This document shows, one piece after another, positions 11,161 through 23,579 of a stretch of 64,000 bases of DNA; position 1 is the first letter of the stretch, and each line of letters begins with the position of its first letter. This DNA is from Typhlomys cinereus (Eukaryota; Chordata; Mammalia; Rodentia; Platacanthomyidae): assembly GCA_023101885.1 (NCBI GenBank), contig JALPQD010000303.1, positions 763,786-827,785 of the forward strand, given 5' to 3'. A model generated the notes under the pieces. That model made no database searches. It was given only the letters and a program-made list of their open reading frames with translations, and had not been told where the DNA came from. A program made the translations under genes and the position numbers.

Positions 11161-12120
11161 TGACTTATTGAATTCTCTCATCTTGTCTTCTAATTATGAT
11201 ATTCTGTCTTCTACTTAATCAGTTCTATTGTTGAGGCTCTATATTGAATTCTTACGGATGGCTTTAAATTTTATTTCAAGTTTTATTTCAATTTGAGCTT
11301 TTGTAGTGCAGATCAGTTTGGGTTTTTATTGATGCTTCAAAATTTATTTTCAGATCTTCAGCTGTTTTTCTAGTTGCATCTCTTTGCTTATTTGTGTTTT
11401 CTTAATCTTTTTTCTGCATTTATTTTGTTCTTCATATGTGTTTATCTGTGCTTGGTCATATTTATAATCAACCTTTGGAATTTATTGTCAGTTACTACCT
11501 GATGGGCTATCTTCAGTGTAACTCGATGTCTTAGTATCAGTGATTTTGGGAGAAGACATATTATCTTGGCATCTTGTGGTGTTTCTGCTTTTTCAGTATG
11601 ATGAGTGCATCTGGATCTAGGTTGTTGTAGACTTCCTTTGATTTATATTTTTAGTTTGCTTGTGTTTACTGTGTAAATTGGAGTCTCTATTTCTTTTTAC
11701 TGCTTATTGGATAAATAGATGTTGAACGAAGTTCAATCTGGAGTCATCATGTACTAATTATTGGGTAAGATGGCTGTCTTCAATGTAGGATGCCATGTTT
11801 CAGTGCTTAAATGATATTCACAGGGTCTATATTTTGCTTTTTGTTAGCAAAAGTAGAAGTAACAAAGGCATATGATAGTCACAGCTAGGATGAAAGTTGG
11901 CTTGCATATAAGAAAAAGGTATAGTTGTGGGTCAGTTAAGTTGATTTTTCAGCTGACAGATTTTAAGTTTTGTTACAAGGTGAGAGGATAGAAGTTTGAG
12001 TTGTGAGATACAGCAGGGTGGTAGGAGTGGGGTCATAATTATGGGCAATGAATATAAAAGTTAATAGTAAGAAAAATTATGATAGCTTAGGTAGAAAAGT
12101 TCAATAATGAATCTTAATTG
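11161..12120 (-). mobile_element. LINE-1 ORF1/5' UTR remnant, minus strand
   Basis: 11190-11300 parallels the ORF1 coiled-coil segment at 24215-24290 (GATATTCTGTCTTCTACTTAATC against GATATTCTATTTTTTGCTTCATT). It joins directly to the RT part of L1-B, so ORF1's C-terminal part and ORF2's endonuclease are missing. The upstream part to about 12120 is presumably the 5' UTR. Confidence 0.45.
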
Positions 12121-12134
12121 ACTAATGCTCTTAA

Positions 12135-13165
12135 AAATCTTTTAACAAAAAAAAAGACCCAAGTGAGTCAGATTCAGCACAGAATTCTATTAGATAATCA
12201 AAGACCAACTAACACTGTTACTTCTCAAATTATTTCATAAATAGAAAAGTTCATTTCAAAACTTCTTCTCTGAGGCTAATATTGCCCTGATACCCAAACC
12301 AGATAAAGACATATCAAAAGAGAATATAGACTGATCTTATTAATGCACACAGATGCAAAAATCTTCAATAAACTGTTTTCAAACAAAATCTAAGAACACA
12401 TCAAAAAGATCATTAACCATAACCAAGCTGAATTCATCCCAGACATGCAAAGATTGTTCAACATATAAAAATAAATTAATGTTACTTCATCATATAAATG
12501 GACTAAATGAGAGAAACAGCATGATCATCTTAATACATGTGGAAAAGGCCTTTGACAAAATCCTACATCCTTTGTTAAAACTCTTAGTGAAAATTGGGAT
12601 GAAGGGAACATATCTTAACATAATAAAGGCAATATATGACAAGTCTATAATAGCAAGAAACATCCTACTAAGATAATGAACAAGACAAGTGTATCCACTC
12701 TCACCATTCCTACTCATTATAATACTTGAGGGCTTACTAGAGTAGTTACACAAGAGAAAGAAATAAAACGGATACAAACAGAAAAAGAAGAAATTAAGAT
12801 ATCATTAGTTGCAGATGACATGATTCATACATCAGAGACCCCAAAGGCTCCACTAAAACTTATCAATGTATTTAGCAAGATGACATACTGCAAAATCAAC
12901 ATACAAAATTCAGTAATCTTTCTATACACCAAAGATGAACAGACAGAAAAAGAAGTGAGGGAAACAATCCCACCCATCATAATATCAAAAAATGAAATTT
13001 CTTTGAATAAACCTGACAGAGAAGTAAAAGACTTATACAATGAAAACTTTAAAACAATGAAAAGAGTAATTCAAGAAGATATCACAAAAGATCTCTCATG
13101 CCCATGGATCAGAAGGATTAATATTGTCAAAACAATCATCAAACCAAAATGAATCTACATAACAA
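12135..13165 (+). pseudogene. older LINE-1 ORF2 fragment, plus strand
   Basis: The frame at 12353-12676 gives reverse-transcriptase sequence (KAFDKI... and flanking). 12808-12819 reads V-A-D-D in place of the usual F-A-D-D. 12820-13152 continues downstream of the catalytic motif. The opposite orientation and greater divergence from the other L1s mark it as a separate, older element. It is broken by frameshifts and ends at the edge of the duplicated segment at 13173. Confidence 0.75.
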
Positions 13166-13172
13166 ATGGTCC

Positions 13173-15020
13173 AGCAGAGATGGTTGGCTTCTTTCTCTCT
13201 GTGCCTCCCGTCAACGGTTTCGGTAGTTTACACATAGATTTGTTTTTCCTCGGTGGGAAATCATTCAGGAGAGATAGACGAGAGATGGAAAAGAGGTGCT
13301 CAGCCTGTAACAGCTGCTTTTGGTACTAGCATGTCCCCCCATCCCCTGGGCCGGACTGTATGAAAACTGGAATTTGATTCGCAGAGAGGACAGCTGGAGT
13401 GTGCAGCGTGCACTCCACAGCTGGGTGCCTTCCAGACCTGAAACCCCTGAGGCTGGGCAGTTTGGACTCAGTGGTCCCAGCCAGGCAACCTCTCTTCCTA
13501 GAGCTTATAGAAAATCTGCCTGGCAGAAAAGCGCCTATAAGCTACGTGCGATATCCCTGGAGGCAGGAGGCCCGGCAGCCAGGAGCCAGGCCACAAATCT
13601 CAGAGGCACTAAAGGTGAGCTGCGCACGTGTCCCTGAGCAGGGACTTCTGTCCAGTCGAATCCAGTGGGAGAACATCTCAGCACCTGACTGCAGAGGAAG
13701 CAGGCCTTCCCGGCCGGCACCGAGGGAGGCTCAGTTAATAAACTCTGCTGCCTCCTCCCAAAGGTTTTCCTCTCCTGGTAGCCCTAGGAGGCAGGCGAGT
13801 GGTGAGAGGGCAGAGCTCTGAAAGCAAAGAAATTCTGTTGGCCACTTACCTGAGCTGTCATGAAGCTCGAGTCTGCCACCCAGAGGCCTGCGCTCCTTGT
13901 GCTTCAATGGGGCATAAGTCTGCAGGGCGCTCATTCGTTGATTCATTCTGTCAGCCGTCCTTCAGGATGAGCTCAGGGCAGGACAGGGGTTTCCTGGGTC
14001 ACACGGATACGTGGTGCTCTCTGCCAGTTGCCTTGATTGTAGAGACTTGTTCTTGCCACCAGAAAAGGCTTGCAATGTTTTCATAGAGCTCTGTAGAAGC
14101 GAGGGACAAGGATCTGCGGTTCTTTTCCTTCTCTCTGCTAACAAAATGCGTTGCAGAGATTAGGTGAGCTATAGTTGGTGAAACTATTCCCTGCTGAATT
14201 CATGGAATGATTGTTATTTTGGCAAGCTAGCTAGTGCTGCCATTCAGAGAACGCCTCTGGCTTTCCTGTGCAAGCCTCTGTTGCCCTCTAGTGACAGAAG
14301 ACGTTATAGCAGCCTGGTGAACCGAGTAATCAAGAAACAAGTCTGTGCCACTTGGCAGAAGTTTGGAAACTTCAGTCTGTTAATTGTAGTCTTAGTGAAT
14401 CGTGGAAACAGAATAATGAACTGGATTTGAAAGGCACAGAAGGCTTCACATTCTGCTTTCATTTGTATCACATTTACATAATTCTAATGATTAAAAAGAA
14501 GATGGGGGACGCTGGAGGCATCATAGGCTCAGGAAACCTGAGTTCAATCGCTAGTGCCCAACATTGATGGAGGGAGAAACTGACCTCAGAAAGCTGTCCC
14601 CTGACTTCCACATTCTCTCTCTCTCTTTCCTACAGCCTATGAAAATACAAGTATGTTACAGGTCAGTATCTTTTACTGAATATTTTTCTTCATCTTGCTA
14701 TTTCACTTAAAATCTATCATGGAATCTGTCCTCTATTCACACACAGCTGCTGGCTCATTCTTTTGAATAGCTACTTAATATTCCACTATGTAGATTCCCC
14801 CAAATTATTCGATCAATCTTCTTTTGTTGAACTTGAAGTTATTCCTAGAATCTTTTGTTAGCACAATGTTACAACAGATAAGTTCGTGGAGGTTCTCTAT
14901 GATGTCTCAATCCCATCTCTGCTATTTTGTTGAGGTAGGAGGGCTACAGGCTTCCCACGCATCATGAAAGTCCTCTTGGGAGTCCACAACTAGTGTGAGC
15001 TTTCTTTGCCCAAGCAAATT
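13173..15020 (+). repeat. duplicated segment 1, copy A
   Basis: Matches the reverse complement of 42914-44843 over its whole length. About 290 bases compared by eye (13280-13573) show 11 differences, or about 96% identity. The first half is GC-rich with several CpGs. Paired open frames of 105 codons occur in both copies (13320-13637 here), but most differences change amino acids and the start is TTG, so coding is not supported. The right edge joins segment 2 across a 4-base overlap (AATT, 15017-15020). Confidence 0.85.
14495..14632 (+). mobile_element. old B2/B3-like SINE fragment
   Basis: Contains CCTGAGTTCAATCGCTAGT, a decayed B box, followed by TGGAGGGAGAAACTGACCTC and ending in a CT repeat. 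The same element is present, reversed, at 43310-43465 in the partner copy, so it predates the duplication. The tRNA-related head is damaged. Confidence 0.5.
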
Positions 15021-16729
15021 TGAAAGTCAAATATATTTTTCTCAGGCCATCTGTGGTTATATATCAAGAGTGTATTTTACAGCCTGGGATATTTTGGCTT
15101 CATAGAGAGAGCCTTTTGGTCCCAAGGTGGGTAAGATGGTTGAGGAGACAGGCCAAAGGAAAGTTTCTACATATCTTAGAGGATTGCTGGCTAGCTTGTG
15201 GCTGCAAGGGTGAGGGAAATTTTTCTCCCCACAGAACTAAGGAGTCTGCCTGACAGAGAGTGGGCTGCAAGATGGGGGTATCTCACCCCCCCCCTAAGTT
15301 CTATTACTCAGAAAGCAGGTTCTTCGATTCCTATGAGGGTGCTGATAGTGTAGCTGGGCTGACAGTGGCTAAGAGAAACGTTCCCCCTCACGCTGGGATT
15401 TCTGATAGGTTCTTCTGGTGGACAGTCAGAAGGGAAGAGCTTCTGGAAGTGGAGAAAACCTGAAGCTCATCCATGGGCTAATCGGTCAATGGTGGATTTG
15501 ATGAAATCAGTGGGGATGGTTCCTGTCAGAGTTGCAGGGAGTAAACAGGAGAGACAGAAATAGAGGGGACTTCTGTTGGGACGCTTATGTCGTGACTACC
15601 TTATGAACCAGGAAATGCAAGGTTGATCAGCAGGAGAGATAGATAAGGGATGAATGGCTCAATGGTAGCACAGGCTTTATGGAAGGATAGCGCTGGGGGG
15701 TCTCTCATGAAGAATCATAGCCCTGAGCCTCAATTACAGGCTCAGAGAAGTTACAGGCCAGGAAAAGAAGGAAGGGAAGGGAGGAGGAAGCTGAGGAAAA
15801 TAGAAATTTCTTTAATGACTTGTCAGCTGTTGTTAAGAGGTGTTAGGAAGATAAGGAGTAGAGAGTAAAAGAATGTTGGGTAACAAACAGTCATCCAAGG
15901 GGGAAAGCAAGAATTTAGAAAGACAACTTATTCCGAGAATTGCTATTTTTAACCAAAATGGGAGGCCATTTACAAAGTGCCATGGTAATAGCTAACAACT
16001 TCTAGATGTTCTTCAGTATTCACTTATTTCTTAGTCAACAGAAACCTTAATTTTAAACTGAGCATTTGGCATCCTAGAATAAATTTGAGTTTTCAGTCCT
16101 CCCTTCTATTCTGTGGGAAATGTTGTGCAGCTTCTAGTGCCTTAAAATGGAGGGTAAATATCTTGCTTCTTTCTTTTTTCATACTCTTTCTTGTTGGCTG
16201 GAATATAGGATATAGCCATTATCCTGGGGCAATTATCTTGGGGCATGATTTGAGTTAAACATGATTGCCAATCTTTCACCTTCCACCTTTTGTGAAGGTG
16301 ATATCCATCTCTCTGAACTTGAATCTGGACTGGATTATGACTTCTTTGACCAATGGAGTATGGTGGAAACAATATTATGTCACCCCTAAACCTTGCCCTT
16401 AAGGAATCTGTCATCTCTGCCATGGCCTCTTGGAATCAGAAACTAGCTACTATGATAAAGGTCAATCATTTTTTGGAGTAACCAACCACTTGGAAAGGCC
16501 CTGAGTTCACTTGAACCCAACTGTATTTAGTATCACACCAAAATTCTTTCCAACACTACCAACCCAGGGAATCAAGAATGTTTACTTGAATTGTTCAACT
16601 TTCCATCAGATCTCACTGAGTGATTCTATGCCCTCTGTTTCTGGGTGTTTTTGGTAGACCACTAATGTGAGTGATGCCAAAATGTATGCCCTCAAAACTG
16701 TAGAAAATACAATCTCTATTGTAGTTTGT
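15017..16729 (+). repeat. duplicated segment 2, copy A
   Basis: Matches the reverse complement of 46347-48131. Identity is uneven: about 15193-15535 is nearly identical to the partner, while 15900-16080 is nearer 88% and the last 60 bases nearer 80%. No gene family recognised. A minus-strand frame of 93 codons (16142-16423) is partly shared with the partner but diverges at its end. Segment 2 lies directly after segment 1 here; in the partner locus it is separated and in the other order. Confidence 0.85.
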
Positions 16730-16730
16730 T

Positions 16731-17514
16731 CAAAGGAATAGGCCTACTTAGACTACTGTGAGCGGGTGGCCAGAGAATCAGTAAGTTTCTCATGCAGCAT
16801 CCGAAATGTTCTCTGAAAAATAAGTACACTGGGGAAGGTTGGAAGATTTACTTCTTACTGTTCAAGAGAAAACAGCTTTTGATCACCCTGTTTTCCTTTT
16901 TTTTAAAGCTGAATCTAAGTAGTTAGTACTCCTTCAAAATTCTCAAAAAAAAAAAAGAAACAAACAGGATCTTTTACCACCAATGGTGTTCTCTTGGTTG
17001 TCGCTCTGAGTGATGTGTGATTCTGCTTTTCCTTCTCCCTAGAAGAAAAGGTTTTGGTTTTAAAGCAGTCATTTCAAAGGAATAGGCTGACTTTGGACAC
17101 TGCATACAGACAAGCCAGATTAGCAGTTTTGAACCAAGTGAGGGAGATTCTCACGCAGAATCTGCCATGTGCCCTTCTTAGGGAAAAGTATCCTGCAGAA
17201 GTTTGGAAGTTGAAAGTCTGACTGTTCAAGAGAAAATAACATTTGTTTTCCTTTTGTTTGTGAGTTGTAACTTAGTAATCCTCCTTCAGAGTTCTTCAAA
17301 GAGAGGTGATGGGTGATCCAGGATGTTTTGCTCTTGGTTGTTGTTCTGAGTTAAGCGTGATTCTGCTTTGCTTCCTCTGTGGAAGACAAGGTGTTGGTTT
17401 TACAAGTAGTTGGTTCAAAAGAATAGGCCTACTTGGACTACTATGAGCAGGGTGGCCAGAGAAGCAGTATTGCATCAAAAGAGTAAGTTTCTCATGCAGC
17501 ATCTCAAATGTGCC
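16731..17514 (+). repeat. tandem array of ~345-bp monomers, part 1
   Basis: The landmark CAAAGGAATAGGC recurs at 16731, 17075 and 17416 (spacings 344 and 341). Two variants alternate: one continues CCTACTTAGACTACTRTGAGC, the other TGACTTTGGACACTGC. Other shared blocks are a TCTCAYGCAG block, a GAAGRTTGGAAG block and a CTCTTGGTTGTYGCTCTGAG block. The array is interrupted at 17515 by an L1. Confidence 0.8.
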
Positions 17515-19068
17515 ATTCTTTTTTATTAATTATTTTAGTTTTTACATTTTATTGCATTTTTCCTTAATTACAGCAACTCAATCGGTGTTCTTCTCTCTCT
17601 CCCTCCCTCGCCCCGTTGTCCCACACTGCACTCTCCGCCCTATGCTATCCTCCCTCTCACGCTGCTTTTCCTTTTCTCCGCCTCTCTTGGTGCTCCCTGA
17701 TTTCTCCCTTCCATCCACCATAGCATCCATTTATGTGGGCACTGATTTTCCCTCTGAGTTGTCTACACTAGTGATGGCGCAGGACTCATTGGCATACATA
17801 GCTTGGGGGCCCTTCTTGGGCTGCTCGTGTGTGTGTGAACTCTGATGATTGTTTAACCCCTTGCCTCTAAGGATCCTGCTGCCTGAAGCCTTCTCCCCTG
17901 TGATCCTTGCTAGCCTTTGGGGGGTTATTGACATATCAGCCATTGTGCAAGTCAGTCCAATACATCGTGGCTATATCCTGTCTTCTGTAGCCCTGACGTG
18001 TGTGGAGTATCTTGCATATTGTTGGTCCTCCCCATCTTTAGGTTCTTAACAATCTTGCCGCCTCATTTCTGCAAGGCTCCCTGAGCTTTAAGATGGGGAG
18101 AGATTTAGCTTGTCTACTTTCAGGTGAATATTGTAGGGTCTTTGGTATTCTTAATTATGGTTTGTTGTTGTTTTCAGTTTTGCTGTTCCTGCACCATCCT
18201 TGGCTGTATCCTGATTGGTTGTTAAGGTCATCTTCTAAGGCTGTTTAAACAAAGATCTTAGTATAAGAAGAGACTCAAAGGTAGGTAGAAGAATAGGAGT
18301 AGGATAGGGCAGTGAGTTTGCTGGTTGGTTACCATCTAACTACCAGTCTCTTTACCCTCCCTGACTGGAGAGATCAAACCTGTTCAGTCCCAAGTAAACA
18401 GGAAGGGAAGTGAGAGTGAGCTGCACCAGATGTCTCACTACTTACATGCTGTAAAAGACAATGGCCTAATTTCTCTACTGAAGTGTGTTTCTTTTGAGGT
18501 CTTCTCTGCCCTTCTCTCTTACTTACAATCCTTTGTGATTATAGTGGGTATTACAATGATTTATCTTTGAGTATGTCATTAGGTGTGTTTGGAACTAGGA
18601 TCCACTTATGAGGGAGTACATAAGGCATCTCACATTCTGTGTCTGCGATCCTTCACTGCATATAATTTCATCTAATTCCACCCATTTCCTGGCAGATTTC
18701 ATTAATTCATCTTTTTTGATCACCGAGTAGTATTGCATTGTATAAATGTACCACATTTTCATTATCCATTTGTCAACTGTTGGGCATTGAGATTCTGTCC
18801 ATGACTTTGCTATTGTAAATAGTGCCACAATGAACATGGCTGTACTTGTGTCACTGTAGTAAATTACTGCATCTTTGGAGATCATTCCCAGAGTGGTATC
18901 ACAGGGTCACATGGCATTTCAATCCTTAACTTTTTTAGAAATCGCCATACTGATCTTCAGAGTGGTTTTATAAGCCTGCATTCTTACCAGTAGTTTCCTC
19001 CTCTCCACGTCCTCTCCAGCATTTGGTGGTGTTTGCATTGTGGATTTTCGCCATCCCGACTCAGGGGG
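17515..19068 (-). mobile_element. truncated LINE-1 (L1-C), 3' part, minus strand
   Basis: 3' UTR from 17515 to about 18540, then the C-terminal part of ORF2 to 19068. It is interrupted by another L1 and resumes at about 25405-25490, where it is 5' truncated. Flanking array sequences AAATGTGCCATTCTT (ending 17520) and AAATGTGTGATTCTT (about 25493) are the diverged target-site duplication. The ORF2 frame (18595-18885) contains stops. Confidence 0.75.
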
Positions 19069-20029
19069 AGGCGTTTTTTTCTCCCACATTTTATTTTTTT
19101 CCCAGTCATACAAGCTCAATAGGTACTCCCTCCCTTTCCCTCCCTCCTCTCCTGCCCATTCCCCTCTTGCACTCTCCCCTCCCCCTTTCCACTTCCTTTC
19201 ACCCTCTCCCTTCTTTTCCCTCTCCCAGTGCCTCCCCCTTCCTCCCTCCCGTCTCCTAGAGCATCCCTTTGTGTGAATGCCAAATCTCCCTCTGAGTCCT
19301 CCACCCTAGTAAGGGATAAGGACTCAATGGCATAGCCCTGGAGCTTTCTGGGGCTCCACATTAGTATGGGGATTCTATCCTTTGCTGCTAAGAATCCTAC
19401 TGCCTGGAGCCTTTTCCCCTGTGATCCATGCTAGACTTTGGGGAAGTTGTTAATATGTCAGCTATTGTGCAGGTCAGGTAAAGTCCAATTATGGCTAATG
19501 CAGACCTAACTTGTGTGGAATATCTTGCTACCCGTTTTTCTCAAGGTTCCCTGAGCTTTAGGATGGGGAGAGATTTGGCTGGTCTGGTTCCAAGCGATTA
19601 TTGTAGAGTCTTTGGTTTTCTGAGTTATGGTTTGTTGTTGTTTTCTGTTTTGCTTTTCCTGCTGCATCCTGATTGGTTTCAAAGGTTACCTCCTAACCAA
19701 AGGTAAAACACTGTTTAAATGAATATCTTAATATACGAGGAGACTCAAAGGTAAATGGAAGAATAGGAGTAGGACACAGCAGTGAGGTGGAGGTCAGTGT
19801 CCCATTTTCAGGATGGTTACTGTCTATTTGCCAGTCCTTATACCCTCCCTGATTGGTGAGATCAAACCTCTTCAGTCACAAGTTACCAGGAAGGGAAGTG
19901 AGAGTGAGCTGCACCAGATATCTCACTACATACATGCAATACTTGACAGTGACCTATTTTCTCTACTGAAGCATGATCCCCTCTCTCCTTTTATTTGAGG
20001 GGGGGACCCTCCTTCCCCTTTGAATATGT

Positions 20030-23000
20030 CATTAAGTGGGTTTGTTACTGTGTCTTCAATCAATATAATTTTTTCTAATTCCATCCATTTTCCAGCAAAT
20101 TTCATTAATTCATCTTTTTTGATGGCTGGGTAGAATTCCATTGTATGAATATACCACATTTTCCTTATCCACTTGTTAACTGTTGGTCATTTGCTATTGT
20201 AAATAGTGCTGCAATGAATATGGTTGTACTTGTGTTACTGTAGTGAATTTCTGCATTATGGGAGATTATTCCCAGAAGTGGTATAGCAAGGCCATATGGC
20301 ATTTTAACCTTTAACCTGTTTAGAAATTGCCAAACTGATCTCCAGAGTGGTTGTATAAGCCTGTATTCTCACCAGCAATGTATGAAAGTTCTCATGAGAT
20401 ATCGCAGGGAAGTTTTGATTTGCATTTCCCTGATAGCTAAGGATGTGGAGCATTTTTAAAGTTATTTGTTAGATATTTCAATTTTATCCCTTTGTGTATT
20501 CTGGATAATAAAGCTCTCTCAGATATGTGGTTAGTGAAATTTTCTGTGGGTTGCCTTTTTGCTAGGTTTACAATCTCTTTATCTGAACAGAAGTGCTTTA
20601 ATTTCATAAGATCCCATTTGTTGAGTGCTGGTTCTAGTGACTGTGCTACTGAATTTCTGTTTAGGAACTGTTGGCCTAGCCCAATCAGCTTGAGGGAGTT
20701 CTCTACCCTTTCACCGAGGATTTTTATAGTCTCTGGCCTAATATTGAGGTTCTTGATCCATTTGGAATTAATTTTTGTGCATGGTGACAAGTATGGGTCC
20801 AGTTTTAATCTTCTGCATGTGGACATCCAGTTTTGCCAGCACCATTTGTTGAAGATGCTGTTCTTTTTCCATTGAGTTTTTGGACCCCTTTGTCAAAGAT
20901 CAAATGGCTATAATTTTGAGGGCTTATATCTGGGTCTTCCACTCTTATCCATTGATCTACATGTCTATTTTGGAGCCAGTACCAGGCTGTTTTTATTAGT
21001 ATAGATATGTAGTATAGATTAAGGTTTGGTATGGTAATACCTCCAGCAGTGTTTTTGTTACTCAGGATTATTTTTGCTATCCTGGGCCTTTTGTGCTTCC
21101 ATATGAATTTTGAGATTGTTTGGTTAATTTCTTTAAAGAATTGCGTGGGGATTTTGATTGGTATAGCATTGAATCTGTGTATTGCTTTTGGTAGGATGGT
21201 CATTTTTTTGATGTTGATTCTGCTGATCCAGGAAATGGGAGGTCTTTCCATCTTCTGGTGTCTTCTGTAATTTCTTTCTTTATGGTTTTAAAGTTTTCAT
21301 TATAAAGGTCTCTTACTTCTTTGGTTAGATTTTATCAAGGTATTTCATTTTTTTAGGGGCTATAGTAAATGGGATTGATTCTCTTAGTGTATAGGAAGGC
21401 CACTGATTTTTGCACACTCATTTTGTAATCTGCCAGTCTGCTGAACTTATATATTAGTTCCAGGAGTTTCTTGGTGGAGTTTTTTGGATCACTCAGGTAT
21501 ATGATCATGTCATCTGCAAATAGAGATGTCTTGACTTCTACCTTGCCGATTTGAATCTCTTTTATTTCCCTCTCATCTTGTGGTTCTAGCTAAGACTTCA
21601 AATACAATATTGAATAGAAGTGGTGAGAGTGGACAGCCTTGTCTAGTTCCTGTTCGAAGTGGGAATGTTTCAAGTTTTTCCCCACTGAGTATAATCCTTG
21701 CTATTGGCTGCTTGTATACAGCTTTTATTATGTTGATGTAAGTTCCTCCCATTCCAACTGTCTCTAGGGTTTTGATCATAAAAGGATGTTGGATCTTATC
21801 TAAAGCTTTTTCTGCATCTTTTGAGTGTATCATGTGGTCTTGGATTTTGGTTTGGTTTATATGAGGGATTAGATTTATTGATTTGTGTTATGTTGAACCA
21901 ATCTTGTGTGCCTGGGATAAAACCTATTTGATCATAGTAAATGATCTTTTTGATATGTTTTTCAATCCAATTTGCTAAGATTTTGTTGAGAATCTGTGTG
22001 TTTGTTTTCATCACAGAGTGTATCTTTATTAGGTTTACGGATTTGCATGATATTAGCTTTGTAGAAAGAATTTGGAAGTGCTCCTTCCTTCACTATTTTA
22101 CGGAATAATTTAAGGAGTAGTGGTGTTAGTTGTTCTTTAAATGTCTGATAGAATTCTGTGCTGAATCCATCTGACCCAGGACATTTTTTTGGTAGGAAGA
22201 TTCAAAATTACTTTGATTTCCTCATTTGTTATAGGACTATTTAAATAATCCAAAACTTCCAATTCAATTTAGGTAAGTTGTGCTTACTCAGGAATTCATC
22301 CATTTCTTTTGTGTTATCAAATTTCATGGAGTATAAGCTTTTGAAATATGATTTTATAATTCTTTGAATTTCTTGGGTATCAGTTGTGATAACCCCATTT
22401 TCATTTCTAATTTTGTTAATTTGGGTTTTCTCTCTCTTGATTGTGGTTAATTTAGCTAGGAGTGTATCAATCTTATTGATTTTTTCAAAGAACCAGCTTT
22501 TGTCTGGTTGATTCTTTGTATCATTTTCCTCATCTTAATTTATTTCTTCCCTGATTTTGCTAATCTCTCTCTTCTCCTGCTTTTGGGATTGGATTGCTCT
22601 TGTGTCTCTAAAGATTTACGTTTCATTGTTATTTACTTGTGATGTTTCTAATTTTTATATAGGCATTAAGAGCTATAAACTTACATCTCGAGACAGCTTT
22701 CATTGTGTCCCAGAGATTTTAATATGTTGTCTAGGAAATCTTAAATTTCCTTTTGATTTCTTCCTGAACTCATTTCTCATTCACCATCATATTGTTCAGT
22801 TTCCAAGAGTTAGTGTATTTTCTGCTGTTTGTTGTGTTGCAGATGTCATGGTGATCTGATAGAGTACAGGCTATAATTTCAACTTTCCTGTATATGTGGA
22901 GATTCGTTTTGTGGCCCAATATGTGATCTATTTTGGAGAAAGTACTGTGGGCTGCTGAAAAAAATGTGTATTCCTTGTTCAATAGAGATCTGTAAGGTCC

Positions 23001-23480
23001 ATTTCAGTAAGGATTTGATTTAGTTCCAATGTGTCTCTGTTAAGTTTTGGCCTGTTAATCTGTCCCACATTGAGAGTGCAGTATTGAAATCCCTGAGTAT
23101 TATCATTTTGCGATTGGTTTCTTGTTTTAGACATTGTAGCATTTGCTTAATGAACTTTGAAGAGCCCATATTAGGTGCATATATATTTAGGATTGTGAAT
23201 TCTTCCTGGTTAATTGTACTTGTGACTAAAATGTAGTATCCTTCTATATCTCTTATGATTTTTTTTGGTTTGAAGTCCACTTTGTCAGATAGCATAATTG
23301 CTATCCCTGCTTGCTTACCTGGTTCCATTGGCTTGAAGAATTTTTGACCAGCCTTTTACTTTTAGAATGTGCCTATCTTTTGTGGTGAGATGTGTTTCCT
23401 GAAGGCAGCAGATGGATGGGTTGTGATTTCTAATCCATGTTTGTAACCTGTGTCTTTTGATTGTTGAATTCATTCCATTG
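20030..23480 (-). pseudogene. LINE-1 ORF2 remnant: endonuclease, reverse transcriptase, C-terminal domain
   Basis: Endonuclease-like frame at 23020-23328, reverse transcriptase frames at 21573-21833 and 21796-22014, and downstream frames at 20805-21251 and 20437-20826. The F-A-D-D catalytic motif is at 21509-21520. In a living L1 this protein nicks DNA and reverse transcribes the L1 RNA. Here the frame is broken repeatedly, so it is dead. Confidence 0.85.
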
Positions 23481-23579
23481 ACATTTAGTGTTAAAATGGA
23501 GAAATTACTTTTAATTCCTGACAGTTTTTGAGTTTAGTGGCTTTATAAGTGTATTATTTAGCTCGTAGTTTTGGTGGTC

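Noticed and set aside
13320..13637. 105-codon frame conserved between both copies of the duplication
   Set aside because: Starts at TTG, no domain recognised, and most differences between the copies change amino acids, so there is no sign of protein constraint.
16731..17514. Regularly spaced repeats considered as a CRISPR array
   Set aside because: Units are ~345 bp and continuous with no short repeat-spacer structure, and the genome is a mammal's.
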